This document shows positions 25,562 through 34,650 of a stretch of 64,000 nucleotides of DNA, piece by piece. This stretch comes from an uncultured Bacilli bacterium (GTDB taxonomy: Bacteria; Bacillota_I; Bacilli_A; RF39; UBA660). Position numbers and translations under genes: made by a program. The stretch is taken from positions 167,434 through 231,433 of the forward strand of contig CAKOOH010000001.1 in the NCBI GenBank assembly GCA_934098485.1, given 5' to 3'. How positions within the stretch are numbered: the first letter of the stretch is position 1; the number at the start of each line of letters is the position of its first letter. Below the pieces are notes generated by a model that was given only the letters and a program-made list of their open reading frames with translations, ran no database searches and was not told where the DNA came from.

Positions 25562-26320
25562 ATGAATAATAAAATACGCGTTTTTATGGTTGACGATAAT
25601 AAGGATATCGTTAGTGAAGTAAAGGAGTATTTTGGAAGTCACGCTAGTATAGAAGTAGTAGATGCCGCTTATGATGGCAAGGAAGCATTAGAAAAGCTAA
25701 GTACTAATTATAATAATTATGATATTGTTTTAATGGACTTAATAATTCCTAAAATGGATGGACTAAGTGTTTTAGAGGAACTATCCAAGAAAGGTATCCA
25801 TTTAAAAAGTATTATTACAACTAGTATGAACAGTGCTTCAGTAATAAGCAAATGTATGCAAGTGGGAGTAAACTATTATATGCTAAAACCTTATGGGTTT
25901 GAAGCTTTAGAAAATCATATTATTTCTATTTTTAATCGTAAGAGTAATAAGCTAGTTATAAGTGATAAGGATTTAAAACAGGCAATAACGTCACTTTTAC
26001 ATTCTTTAGGAATTCCTTCTCATATTAAAGGTTATTTGTATATTAGAGATGGCATTAATTTAATGTATAATAATCCTTCAATGATTGGAGCAATTACGAA
26101 GGAGCTATATCCAGAAATTGCTAATAGATATGATACTACATCATCAAGAGTGGAAAGAGCAATTAGACATGCAATTGAAGTTAGTTGGAGCCGAGGAGAT
26201 TATGATTTAATGGAATCTTTATTTGGACATTCTGTTGATTATGATAGGGCTAAGCCAACTAATTCTGAGTTTATTGCTACACTTGCTGATAAGCTTAGAT
26301 TAGATAGAACTTTTGAATAA
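25562..26320 (+). CDS. spo0A: Sporulation master regulator Spo0A
   Basis: 252 residues. Receiver domain with acidic pair D11-D12, phospho-acceptor D59 (LMDLIIPKMDG), Thr in TTSMNSASV and Lys in MLKPYG. The C-terminal Spo0A DNA-binding domain is near perfect: GIPSHIKGYLYIRDGI, TTSSRVERAIRHAIEVSW and KPTNSEFIATLADKLRL. Phosphorylated Spo0A starts sporulation. In Bacillus spo0A follows spoIVB; here it follows a degenerate sensor kinase. AAGGAGAG ribosome site; a consensus 0A box lies upstream. Very sure. Confidence 0.98.
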   Translation: MNNKIRVFMVDDNKDIVSEVKEYFGSHASIEVVDAAYDGKEALEKLSTNYNNYDIVLMDLIIPKMDGLSVLEELSKKGIHLKSIITTSMNSASVISKCMQVGVNYYMLKPYGFEALENHIISIFNRKSNKLVISDKDLKQAITSLLHSLGIPSHIKGYLYIRDGINLMYNNPSMIGAITKELYPEIANRYDTTSSRVERAIRHAIEVSWSRGDYDLMESLFGHSVDYDRAKPTNSEFIATLADKLRLDRTFE

Positions 26321-26332
26321 AATTTAAATATT

Positions 26333-26374
26333 ATCCTCATTATATACATATAAAGTATATAGGAGGATTTTTTT
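26333..26374 (+). terminator. Terminator-like hairpin that contains the next gene's ribosome site
   Basis: ATCCTC (26333-26338) pairs with GAGGAT (26363-26368), with an inner TATATAC / GTATATA stem, followed by seven T and then the ATG at 26375. The GGAGG ribosome site of the Clp-like gene is within the 3' arm. The same hairpin can thus end spo0A transcription or hide the ribosome site. Confidence 0.65.
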
Positions 26375-28075
26375 ATGGATAAATGTTTTAGTAAAAGTGT
26401 ATGTAATATTTTAAAAACGGCAGAACAAGAAATGATGAATTGTCATCATCCTTATGTAGGAACTGAGCATTTACTTCTTTCTCTTTTAAAAACGCAAAAA
26501 ATATCTAGTATTTGTTATAAATATAAATTAACCTATCAAAAGTTTAAGGATGAGTTAATTAAGGTGATGGGCATGGCTAGTAAAAAAAGTGAAGTGATTT
26601 TATATACTCCTTTACTTAAACTAATAATTGATAAAGCTTATAATAGAGCTTATGATGATAATAAAGAACTTGATGAACTATATTTATTTAGTGTCTTAAT
26701 TTCTGAGGATGACGGAATTGCTCTTAGAATTATGGATAATATGAATGTGGATATAGATGCTTTAGTTAAAGAAATTAATAAACCACATTTAATTTATGAA
26801 CTTGGTGTTAGTTTAAATGATAAAGTTTCGGACCGGGTTTTTTTAAGAGAAAAAGAGATAAATGCAATTATTGAAGTTTTACTTAGAAGAAATAAAAATA
26901 ATCCGTTACTTACGGGGCACTCAGGAGTTGGAAAAACGGCGATTGTTGAAGAGCTAGCTAAAAGAATAAGTGAGGGTAAGGTTCCTTCTAAATTAAAAGA
27001 TTATGAAATTGTAATGATAAATACATCGACATTAGTAGCTGGAACTAAGTATCGTGGAGAGTTTGAAGCAAGAGTTAATTCATTAATTAATGAGGTTAAA
27101 AACGCTAAGAATATTATTTTGTTTATAGATGAAATTCATACATTAGTTAAAACGGGGGCTTCAGATGGTTCGATAGATGCCGCCAATATATTAAAACCTT
27201 ATTTAGCAAGAGGAGAAATTAAGGTAATTGGTGCAACAACTACAGAGGAATATAATACTTATATAAAAAAGGATCCGGCTTTGGCTAGAAGATTTACCCA
27301 AATAAAAATAAATGAACCGACGGATGCGGATATGGAAGAAATATTAAATAAAGTTAAGGGTAATTATGAAAAGTATTATAATTTGAAAATTAGTAAAAAA
27401 ATAGTTAATAAAATAATTGAGGTATCTTCTAAATATTTACCAAATGCTTATAATCCAGATAAGTGTATTGAACTTTTAGATAAAACTTGTTCTAAGAAAA
27501 TATTAAGTAATTTTAGTAATAAAAAAAGCAATGCAGAAATAACCGATAATGATATTATGGAAGCGTTAAATGTAACTAATTTTAATAATATAAATGAGGA
27601 CATGTATAAAAGTATTTTTGAGCAGTTAAAAGATAATTGTAATGAAAATTTAGTTAAGAATATTATTAATTTACTAAAAGATGAGAAATGTAAAAATAAA
27701 TATATGTATTTAAACGGTGATAATCCAAAAGAAAAAAGAAAACTGATAAAGACAATTTCGCAAAAATTAGGAGTTAATTTAATAGAAATTAATTGTTTAG
27801 ATTACAATGATGAATACTCAATAAGTAAATTTATTAATAGTAATTATTTATATAATTTATTAGAAGATCAAAGTAATTCTTTTATAATTTTTAATAATTA
27901 TGATAGCTGTAATAAGGTAATGTATAATCTTATTAATTCGATGTTAGTTAATGGATTTATTACTAATAATATTAATGAAAAAATTTATTTAAGTAATGCA
28001 GTGATGTTTATTTTTAATAATCAAAGTCTTTCAAACTTAGGTTTTAATAATAATAATCTTTTATTTGCTCATTAA
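26375..28075 (+). CDS. ClpC-like AAA+ protein with a degenerate second ATPase domain
   Basis: 566 residues against ~810 for ClpC. A Clp N domain (1-140; TEHLLLSLLK) is followed by a complete first AAA+ domain with Walker A GHSGVGKTA (~187), Walker B ILFIDEIH and arginine-finger region ARRFTQI. The region where the second AAA+ domain should be (~400-560) keeps the outline (LIEINCLDYNDEYSISKFI corresponds to the ClpC DMSEY segment) but has NGDNPKEKRKL for Walker A and FIIFNNYD for Walker B, and is cut short. It probably cannot unfold proteins as ClpC does, and no ClpP-binding loop is visible. It follows spo0A through the hairpin above. Confidence 0.82.
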   Translation: MDKCFSKSVCNILKTAEQEMMNCHHPYVGTEHLLLSLLKTQKISSICYKYKLTYQKFKDELIKVMGMASKKSEVILYTPLLKLIIDKAYNRAYDDNKELDELYLFSVLISEDDGIALRIMDNMNVDIDALVKEINKPHLIYELGVSLNDKVSDRVFLREKEINAIIEVLLRRNKNNPLLTGHSGVGKTAIVEELAKRISEGKVPSKLKDYEIVMINTSTLVAGTKYRGEFEARVNSLINEVKNAKNIILFIDEIHTLVKTGASDGSIDAANILKPYLARGEIKVIGATTTEEYNTYIKKDPALARRFTQIKINEPTDADMEEILNKVKGNYEKYYNLKISKKIVNKIIEVSSKYLPNAYNPDKCIELLDKTCSKKILSNFSNKKSNAEITDNDIMEALNVTNFNNINEDMYKSIFEQLKDNCNENLVKNIINLLKDEKCKNKYMYLNGDNPKEKRKLIKTISQKLGVNLIEINCLDYNDEYSISKFINSNYLYNLLEDQSNSFIIFNNYDSCNKVMYNLINSMLVNGFITNNINEKIYLSNAVMFIFNNQSLSNLGFNNNNLLFAH

Positions 28076-28105
28076 AAATGGTAAAATACATTAAGGAGGT
28101 ATTTT

Positions 28106-29497
28106 ATGAAGTTTTATAATACTCTTAATAGAAAAGTTGAAGAATTTAAACCTCATGTAGAGGGAAAGGTTAATTTTTATACCTGCGGACCTACGGTGTA
28201 TCATTATGCTCATATAGGTAATATGCGTAATTATATAGGTCATGATGTTTTAGATAAAACGCTTAGATATTTGGGTTATGATGTAAAAAGAATTATGAAT
28301 ATTACTGATGTAGGTCATTTAAAAAGTGACTCTGATTCAGGCGAAGATAAAATGGTTACAAGCGCTAAAAAGGAACATAAATCAGTAATGGATATTGCTA
28401 AATTTTATACTGATGCTTTTTTTAAGGATTTTGAGGCAATTAATTGTAAGATGCCAGAAGTAGTATCACCTGCAACAGATAATATTGATATGTATATTAA
28501 GATTATTTCTAAATTATTAGAAAAAGGATACGCTTATCAAAGTGGCGGTAATGTTTATTTTGATGTAAGTAAACTTACGGATTATTATCAACTAACTAAT
28601 CATAAGGAAGACGCTATGGTAGTTGGAGTTAGAGAAGGCGTAGACTATGATGGCAATAAGAAAAATCAAATAGATTTTGCATTATGGTTTACAAAATCTA
28701 AATTTGAAGACCAGGAATTAAAATGGGATAGTCCTTTTGGGACGGGTTACCCAGGATGGCATATTGAATGCTCTGGTATAAGTATTAAATATGCGGGTGA
28801 GTACTTAGATATTCATGGTGGTGGCGTAGATAATATTTTTCCACATCATACAAATGAAATAGCTCAGAGTGAGGCATATTTAGGTCATAAATGGTGTAAT
28901 TATTGGTTTCATAATGAACATTTAATGGATGAAACAGGAAAAATGAGTAAGAGTAAAGGCGGAGTTTTATCTGTTAGTAAACTTATTGAAGATGGATATA
29001 ATCCTCTTTCATTTAGATATATGTGTTTAAATAGTCATTACCGTAAACAATTAGTATTTTCATATGAGGCTTTAAATGGAGCCGAAATGGCTTATAAAAA
29101 GTTAAAAAATAAAATTTCTTTAATTTTAGATGATGGTGATTTGTCTGAAGGCGATTTTGATATTTATAAGTCTAAGTTTATTGATGCCCTATCAAATGAT
29201 TTAAACACTGCTAATGCTATGACTGTTTTACATGATTTAATTAAAGATGATATGGTAAATGGTAAAACTAAGTTAGAATTAATTCGTTCTTTTGATAAAG
29301 TTCTTAGTTTAGATTTATTAAAAAAAGATACTACGGTAAGAGAAGACGATGAGGAAATTAGAAAGTTAATTGAAACTAGAAATAATGCCAAAAAGAAAAA
29401 GGATTTTGAGTTGGCAGATTCAATAAGAGATGAACTACTTAGCAAAGGTATAATTCTTATTGATACTAGGGAAGGCACGACTTATAAAGAGGTATAG
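28106..29497 (+). CDS. cysS: Cysteinyl-tRNA synthetase
   Basis: 463 residues, the usual length. Class I motifs: HIGN in YHYAHIGNMRNY and KMSKS in GKMSKSKGG; zinc-binding residues in YTCGPTVYH, WHIECSG and HHTNE regions are present. It charges tRNA-Cys. AAGGAGG ribosome site. No T-box leader is seen (only 30 bases separate it from the previous gene). The next gene starts two bases after its stop, so the two form an operon. Confidence 0.97.
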   Translation: MKFYNTLNRKVEEFKPHVEGKVNFYTCGPTVYHYAHIGNMRNYIGHDVLDKTLRYLGYDVKRIMNITDVGHLKSDSDSGEDKMVTSAKKEHKSVMDIAKFYTDAFFKDFEAINCKMPEVVSPATDNIDMYIKIISKLLEKGYAYQSGGNVYFDVSKLTDYYQLTNHKEDAMVVGVREGVDYDGNKKNQIDFALWFTKSKFEDQELKWDSPFGTGYPGWHIECSGISIKYAGEYLDIHGGGVDNIFPHHTNEIAQSEAYLGHKWCNYWFHNEHLMDETGKMSKSKGGVLSVSKLIEDGYNPLSFRYMCLNSHYRKQLVFSYEALNGAEMAYKKLKNKISLILDDGDLSEGDFDIYKSKFIDALSNDLNTANAMTVLHDLIKDDMVNGKTKLELIRSFDKVLSLDLLKKDTTVREDDEEIRKLIETRNNAKKKKDFELADSIRDELLSKGIILIDTREGTTYKEV

Positions 29498-29499
29498 TA

Positions 29500-30168
29500 A
29501 TGGATGATTTACTTTATTTGTTAATGCTTATAATTCCTTTAATTGCTCAGTTATATGTAACATCAAGTTATAAGCGTTTTAAAAAAGTTTATAATAAAAA
29601 GAATATTACGGGTTATGACGTAGCAAGAAAGATATTAGATGCTAATGGACTTAGTAATTTATATATTGTTGAGACAAAAGGAACAATGACCGATCATTAT
29701 GATCCTTCGAGAAAAACAGTTAGATTATCTAGTGAAGTTTATCATGGAAGTTCAGTTGCTAGTATGGCAATTGCCGCTCATGAATGTGGGCACGCAATTC
29801 AAGATAAAGAAGGGTATTTGTTTTTAAAAATACGTAGTATCATTTATCCTGTTGTTAATTTAGGAACAAGACTAGCGTATATTGTACTTTTGATTGGAAT
29901 AGTTTTAGAATATTTTGATTTAATTTTATTAGGAATTGTTTTAGTTGGTCTAGGATTAGTATTTCAAATTGTTACATTGCCAGTAGAAATTAATGCGTCT
30001 AAAAGAGCACTTCTTAAATTAGAAGAACTTAATATTGCTGATAAAGGTGAGTTAAATGGAACTAAAACAATGTTAAAAAGTGCTGCACTTACTTATTTAG
30101 CCGGAGTATTATCTAGTGCAATAGAAGTTTTTAGATTAGTATACATTTATTTTGATAGAAGAGATTAA
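29500..30168 (+). CDS. YugP-type neutral zinc metallopeptidase, membrane-bound
   Basis: 222 residues with an N-terminal membrane helix, catalytic HECGH (H94, E95, H98), the preceding DHYDPSRKTVRLS strand of the family, and two or three membrane helices after residue 108. The size and order match YugP/peptidase membrane zinc metallopeptidase family. The substrate is not known. It is coupled to cysS (two-base gap) and ends in a small terminator. Confidence 0.92.
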   Translation: MDDLLYLLMLIIPLIAQLYVTSSYKRFKKVYNKKNITGYDVARKILDANGLSNLYIVETKGTMTDHYDPSRKTVRLSSEVYHGSSVASMAIAAHECGHAIQDKEGYLFLKIRSIIYPVVNLGTRLAYIVLLIGIVLEYFDLILLGIVLVGLGLVFQIVTLPVEINASKRALLKLEELNIADKGELNGTKTMLKSAALTYLAGVLSSAIEVFRLVYIYFDRRD

Positions 30169-30180
30169 TTCTCTTTTTTT
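30157..30180 (+). terminator. Terminator of the cysS-yugP operon
   Basis: AGAGA / TCTCT stem around the stop codon followed by seven T. Confidence 0.65.
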
Positions 30181-30229
30181 CATGGAAAAAATAAGATATA
30201 ATTGTATTAGTAATAATAGGAAGGGTATT

Positions 30230-31177
30230 ATGGCAAAGAGAAGAAGATTAAAAAAATCAGTTAAAAGATTTTTAATAGGGTTTATTTTAGGAGTAGGTTT
30301 ATTAATTGGCGGTATTAAAACTTACAATAATATAATGTATAAAAAAACTTATGAGTACAAATTTTTAGAAAAAAATTATACAATTAACGAATTTAAAATT
30401 ATTGATAAACTAGATAAAGAGGAAAAAAATGTTTTATTAGAGAAAGAATATAATAAAAATATTCCTTTACTTATTAATGAAAAATATTTTATGTTTAAAA
30501 ATTTGGATAGATATTTAGATTATCAAGAAAAAAATAATAATTTAGAATTAAAAGATATTGTTTCACTTGTAAATGTTAATAGGGATAAGGATTTTTATAA
30601 AGACATAGAAGTTACAGATGTAAGTAATATTAATGAAATGTTAGTTAATAAATATCATGCTTTGGATAAAGATTATGTTGCTCCAGATATAGTTAAATGC
30701 AGTTCTACATATGCTTATGCGAATAATGAATTAAATAAGGAAGCATATGTGGCCTTTAAAAATATGGCTGATGCTGCAAAAGAAGAAGGACATATAATAT
30801 TAATTCTTTCTTCTTATCGTACTTATGAATCACAGGATAATTTATGGAAACAAAGGAAAACAGCGTATGGTATAAAAAAGGCTGATGCGTATGCTGCAAG
30901 AGCTGGATCAAGTGAACATGAAACGGGTTTAGCAATTGATGTTGCAGAGTATAAAGATGTAAATGATGAATTTGGTAAAACAGAAAGTTTTAAATGGATG
31001 CAAGAAAATGCTTATAAGTATGGTTTCATTTTAAGGTATCCGGAAGGTAAGGAAAATATAACTGGTTATTCTTATGAGGCTTGGCATTATAGATATCTTG
31101 GTGTTTCTTTAGCAACTAAAGTTTATAATGAAGGAATTACATATGATGAGTATTATGAATTTTATTTAAATAAATAA
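30230..31177 (+). CDS. D-alanyl-D-alanine carboxypeptidase, VanY/LAS family
   Basis: About 315 residues. ATG 30230 (after AGGAAGGG) is preferred to the upstream in-frame ATG at 30152, which lies inside the previous gene. A basic N-terminus and one membrane helix (residues 12-30) anchor it. The C-terminal zinc peptidase domain has LSSYRTYESQ, SSEHETGLAIDV (SxHxxGxAxD) and EAWHYRYLG (catalytic Glu and zinc His). It trims the terminal D-Ala from peptidoglycan stem peptides outside the membrane. The middle ~120 residues are a family-variable stalk. Confidence 0.92.
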   Translation: MAKRRRLKKSVKRFLIGFILGVGLLIGGIKTYNNIMYKKTYEYKFLEKNYTINEFKIIDKLDKEEKNVLLEKEYNKNIPLLINEKYFMFKNLDRYLDYQEKNNNLELKDIVSLVNVNRDKDFYKDIEVTDVSNINEMLVNKYHALDKDYVAPDIVKCSSTYAYANNELNKEAYVAFKNMADAAKEEGHIILILSSYRTYESQDNLWKQRKTAYGIKKADAYAARAGSSEHETGLAIDVAEYKDVNDEFGKTESFKWMQENAYKYGFILRYPEGKENITGYSYEAWHYRYLGVSLATKVYNEGITYDEYYEFYLNK

Positions 31178-31178
31178 T

Positions 31179-31210
31179 AAAATCAGAACTAAATTTTTAA
31201 TTCTGATTTT
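31179..31210. terminator. Bidirectional terminator
   Basis: AAAATCAGAA / TTCTGATTTT ten-bp stem between two convergent genes, with T runs available on both strands. Confidence 0.85.
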
Positions 31211-32439
31211 TCTTTTTGTATTTGGTAGTTAGCACTCCATCTTTGTAAGAATATTTCTTTGTCCATTTCATCATCAAATAAATCGCTTATAAGAAATTTA
31301 GCACGTTTATCTATGTCTAAACTAAGTAGTTTGTCTACGTAATTTAGTCCTTGGTCAAAATCTTTACTTAGTTTTTTGGTAAAGATAAGTATGGAAGCAA
31401 ACAATTTTAAGTTTTGATGAATGACGTTAAAGTCTAAAGTACCATTGGGCATTCTAAATTCGATTGTGTTTTTATTTTGAGTATTAACATTTAAAATATT
31501 TACGGCTTTATTGCGAAAAGTAATGGGCTGCACTGATTCTTTTAATCGTTCTAAGAATTCATTATAACTTTCACTTTCATCAATGGTTAAAATGCCATCT
31601 TCGACTGCTTCTAAAAATTCATCTGTCAAATACTGAGCAAAATAATCGGATCTTTTTCTTGGATAATCATTTTCTTTATTAGATATTAAGTAAATTATTT
31701 CTTCACAAGTTGTAAACAAATAGAAAAAAATTAGCCATTCTTCTTTAGTTTTAAAAAAGTCTGCTCCAATATGAATATGACAACTACAACTAGCGGTTGC
31801 TTCTAATCCATTATCTTTCATAAAATGGCAAATTTCATATAATTCACTTAAATCATTTTGACAATAGTGCATGATAGGAGAATTTATTTCCAAAGAATTT
31901 TCTTTTAATGAAGGGTCATTTTTGATAATCCATCTGGTAAGAAGTTTTTTGTTTAAAAATCTTATTATTTTACTATTTCCATTCTCGGCTTCTAATTCAA
32001 CGCCAAACGTCATTTCTTTAGGAATTTCGCTGGATAGAGTTATATTTTCTGAAGGCTGGTTATTTGTACTTTCTTCAAAAACGTATGAATCTTGTAAAAG
32101 TTCGATGATGCGATTTTTATTATTTAAAACATTAAACAAAAAGATTAAATCAACTTTAATTGTAAAATTTTTATAAGCTGCTATTTTCTCATCGTCATTA
32201 TCAAAAAGAATTAATGAATGAATACAAAATGCTTCTAAATCGTACATACTAGTGTATTTTAACTTTAACTTAGGATTTGTTAAATATATCATAGCATTCA
32301 TGATAATTACATTTTTATCAATTGATTTTAATGTATCTAAGGCAATTTTTAGATATTTTTCAATTTCTTCGTCACTTTTATTTTTAAAGTGTTCTTCTAT
32401 AATATTTTCTAAAAATGCTTTTTCTTTTATTAATTCCAT
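31189..32439 (-). CDS. Putative amidoligase (COOH-NH2 ligase family)
   Basis: 416 residues. After an N-terminal helical domain of ~135 residues, the core starts with MTFGVELEAENG, then KNDPSLKENSLEINSP, SCSCHIHIGADFF and IEFRMPNGTLD. These are the conserved Glu, His and Arg motifs of the amidoligase_2 family, which has a glutamine-synthetase-like fold and is thought to make amide bonds between carboxyl and amino groups. Substrates of these enzymes are mostly unknown; wall or peptide modification is often suggested. It lies eight bases after uvrB on the same strand and could be co-transcribed. Confidence 0.75.
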   Translation of the reverse strand: MELIKEKAFLENIIEEHFKNKSDEEIEKYLKIALDTLKSIDKNVIIMNAMIYLTNPKLKLKYTSMYDLEAFCIHSLILFDNDDEKIAAYKNFTIKVDLIFLFNVLNNKNRIIELLQDSYVFEESTNNQPSENITLSSEIPKEMTFGVELEAENGNSKIIRFLNKKLLTRWIIKNDPSLKENSLEINSPIMHYCQNDLSELYEICHFMKDNGLEATASCSCHIHIGADFFKTKEEWLIFFYLFTTCEEIIYLISNKENDYPRKRSDYFAQYLTDEFLEAVEDGILTIDESESYNEFLERLKESVQPITFRNKAVNILNVNTQNKNTIEFRMPNGTLDFNVIHQNLKLFASILIFTKKLSKDFDQGLNYVDKLLSLDIDKRAKFLISDLFDDEMDKEIFLQRWSANYQIQKEKSELKI

Positions 32440-32447
32440 AATTTTCC

Positions 32448-34394
32448 TTACTTACTACTTTTCATTTCAAACAAAATATCTCTAAGTTGCATTGCTCTTT
32501 CAAAATCAAGTTCTTTAGCGGCTTTACGCATCTCTGCTTCTATTTTTAACATAGCATCGTGTTTTTCTTTTTTAGAAAGTTTTTCAACATTATCATCTTT
32601 AACTTCATTAGATATTAAATCTCTAATTTCTTTAATAATTGTTTTAGGCACAATGTGATGTTTTTCGTTATATTCCATTTGAATTTTTCTTCTTCTTTGA
32701 GTTTCATTGATTGCCTTTTCCATGGCTTCACTAATAGTATCAGCGTACATTATAACATGGCCATTTGCATTTCTCGCAGCTCTACCAATTGTTTGAATAA
32801 GACTGCGCTCGCTTCTTAAAAAGCCTTGTTTATCCGCATCCATGATGGCAATTAAACTTACTTCTGGAATATCGATACCTTCTCTTAATAAGTTAATTCC
32901 AACTATGCAGTCATATTTTCCTAAACGTAAATCTCTTATAATACGTAGTCTTTCAAATGTTTTAACTTCATTATGCAAATAGGCGACTTTTATATTTAAG
33001 CCTTTTAAGTAATTTGTTAATTCTTCGGCCATTCTAATTGTTAAAGTTGTAACTAAAATTCTTTCGTTCTTTTTAATTCTTTCATTAATTTCGTTTATTA
33101 AATCATCGATTTGGCCTTCAGTTTTTTTAACTTCAATGGTTGGATCAAGAAGTCCGGTAGGTCTAATGATACTTTCTACAACTTCATTATTAACTAGGGA
33201 TAGTTCATAATCGCCAGGAGTTGCAGATATATATATAGCCTCTTTAATTTTGTTATTAAATTCGTCGAACTTAAGAGGTCTATTATCAAGAGCACTAGGA
33301 AGTCTAAAACCATAATCAACTAGCGTTTGTTTGCGCATGCGGTCACCATTATACATAGCTTTAACTTGAGGCAAAGTAACGTGTGATTCATCAACAACTA
33401 AAAGATAATCATCACCAAAAAAGTCCATTAATGTAGAAGGTGTTTCTCCCTCAGCACGAAGTGCTAAGTGTCTACTATAGTTTTCTATACCATGACAAAA
33501 GCCGGTTTCTTTTAGCATTTCAATATCATATTCACAGCGCTCTTTAATTCTTTGCTTTTCGATAAGTTTTCCTTGACTTTCAAAGTAAGCAATTTGTTTA
33601 TCTTTTTCTTCTTCAATTCTTTTGATTGCTTCTTTTAATTTTTCATCGCCAGTTACAAAGTGACTAGCAGGCATAATGGTAGTATTTTTAATATTTTGAA
33701 TTATAGTACCGGTTAAGATATCAAATTCACTAATGCGATCAATAACATTTCCAAATAATTCGATACGAATACCATTTTTTCGCTCACTAGCGGGAACGAT
33801 ATCTATTATATCGCCGTTAACTCTGAAAGTACCACGGTGGAAATCTAGTTGATTTCTTTCGTAAGTCATGGTTACTAGTCTATCAATAATATCATTACGT
33901 TTATAAGTATCGCCAACTCGTAATATTAACATATTGTTTTTATATTCTTCTGGTTCACCAATACCATAAATACAAGAAACACTGGCAACAACGATTACAT
34001 CTTTATAATTTATTAAAGCACTAGTAGCACCATGTCTTAATTCATCAATTTCATCATTTATGCTTGAATCTTTTTCTATATATGTATCAGTAGAAGGAAC
34101 GTAAGCTTCAGGTTGGTAATAATCATAGTATGAAACAAAATATTCAACATGATTTTCAGGAAATAGCTCTTTAAACTCACTATAAAGTTGACCTGCAAGA
34201 GTTTTATTGTGTGCTAACACAAGAGTAGGTTTATTGACATTTTTTATAACATTAGCAATCATAAAAGTTTTACCAGTGCCAGTAGCTCCCATTAATACTT
34301 GATGTTTTTTACCTTCTTTAATTCCTTTTGTTAATTTTTCAATCGCTTCCGGTTGATCACCAGATGGCGAAAAATTTGAATGTAATTTAAACAT
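32448..34394 (-). CDS. uvrB: Excinuclease ABC subunit B
   Basis: About 648 residues, the usual size. Walker A MGATGTGKT, the beta-hairpin region VSYYDYYQPEAYVPSTDTYIE, helicase motifs including DESHVTLPQ and QTIGRAARN, and the C-terminal UVR motif (LDFERAMQLRD) are all present. It verifies damage in nucleotide excision repair with UvrA and UvrC. I prefer ATG 34394 (MFKLHS) because the upstream in-frame ATG at 34403 touches the AGGAG ribosome site. A LexA-like box precedes its promoter. uvrA is not next to it. Confidence 0.97.
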   Translation of the reverse strand: MFKLHSNFSPSGDQPEAIEKLTKGIKEGKKHQVLMGATGTGKTFMIANVIKNVNKPTLVLAHNKTLAGQLYSEFKELFPENHVEYFVSYYDYYQPEAYVPSTDTYIEKDSSINDEIDELRHGATSALINYKDVIVVASVSCIYGIGEPEEYKNNMLILRVGDTYKRNDIIDRLVTMTYERNQLDFHRGTFRVNGDIIDIVPASERKNGIRIELFGNVIDRISEFDILTGTIIQNIKNTTIMPASHFVTGDEKLKEAIKRIEEEKDKQIAYFESQGKLIEKQRIKERCEYDIEMLKETGFCHGIENYSRHLALRAEGETPSTLMDFFGDDYLLVVDESHVTLPQVKAMYNGDRMRKQTLVDYGFRLPSALDNRPLKFDEFNNKIKEAIYISATPGDYELSLVNNEVVESIIRPTGLLDPTIEVKKTEGQIDDLINEINERIKKNERILVTTLTIRMAEELTNYLKGLNIKVAYLHNEVKTFERLRIIRDLRLGKYDCIVGINLLREGIDIPEVSLIAIMDADKQGFLRSERSLIQTIGRAARNANGHVIMYADTISEAMEKAINETQRRRKIQMEYNEKHHIVPKTIIKEIRDLISNEVKDDNVEKLSKKEKHDAMLKIEAEMRKAAKELDFERAMQLRDILFEMKSSK

Positions 34395-34488
34395 TTTTTT
34401 CATCTCCTATACTTCTTTTTTCATTTCCCATTAAATCATTTCACTTATATAATTATTATTTACCGCTCTTTTTTAAATAAACATTATT

Positions 34489-34540
34489 ATTTTACTTTAA
34501 CAATAATAATTTGTCAATAGAAAAATAGAACAAATGTTTT
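34489..34540 (-). promoter_or_regulatory. uvrB promoter with a LexA/DinR-like box
   Basis: Reading the minus strand, -35 TTGACA (34512-34517) and -10 TAAAAT (34489-34494) are 17 bp apart. Ten bases upstream of the -35 is GAAC-AAAT-GTTT (34528-34539), close to the Firmicute LexA consensus GAACnnnnGTTC/T. SOS control of uvrB is expected. Confidence 0.65.
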
Positions 34541-34650
34541 AATGACGCATTTTGTTAGTAAATTATGAAATAATCTCATTCCTTTAATATTTGATGTTTT
34601 TTTTTTACAAAATATATTGTATAATGATAATACTAAAAGGGTGTGAAAAT

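Noticed and set aside
28076..28105. T-box riboswitch before cysS
   Set aside because: Only 30 bases separate the genes and no stem or T-box motif fits.
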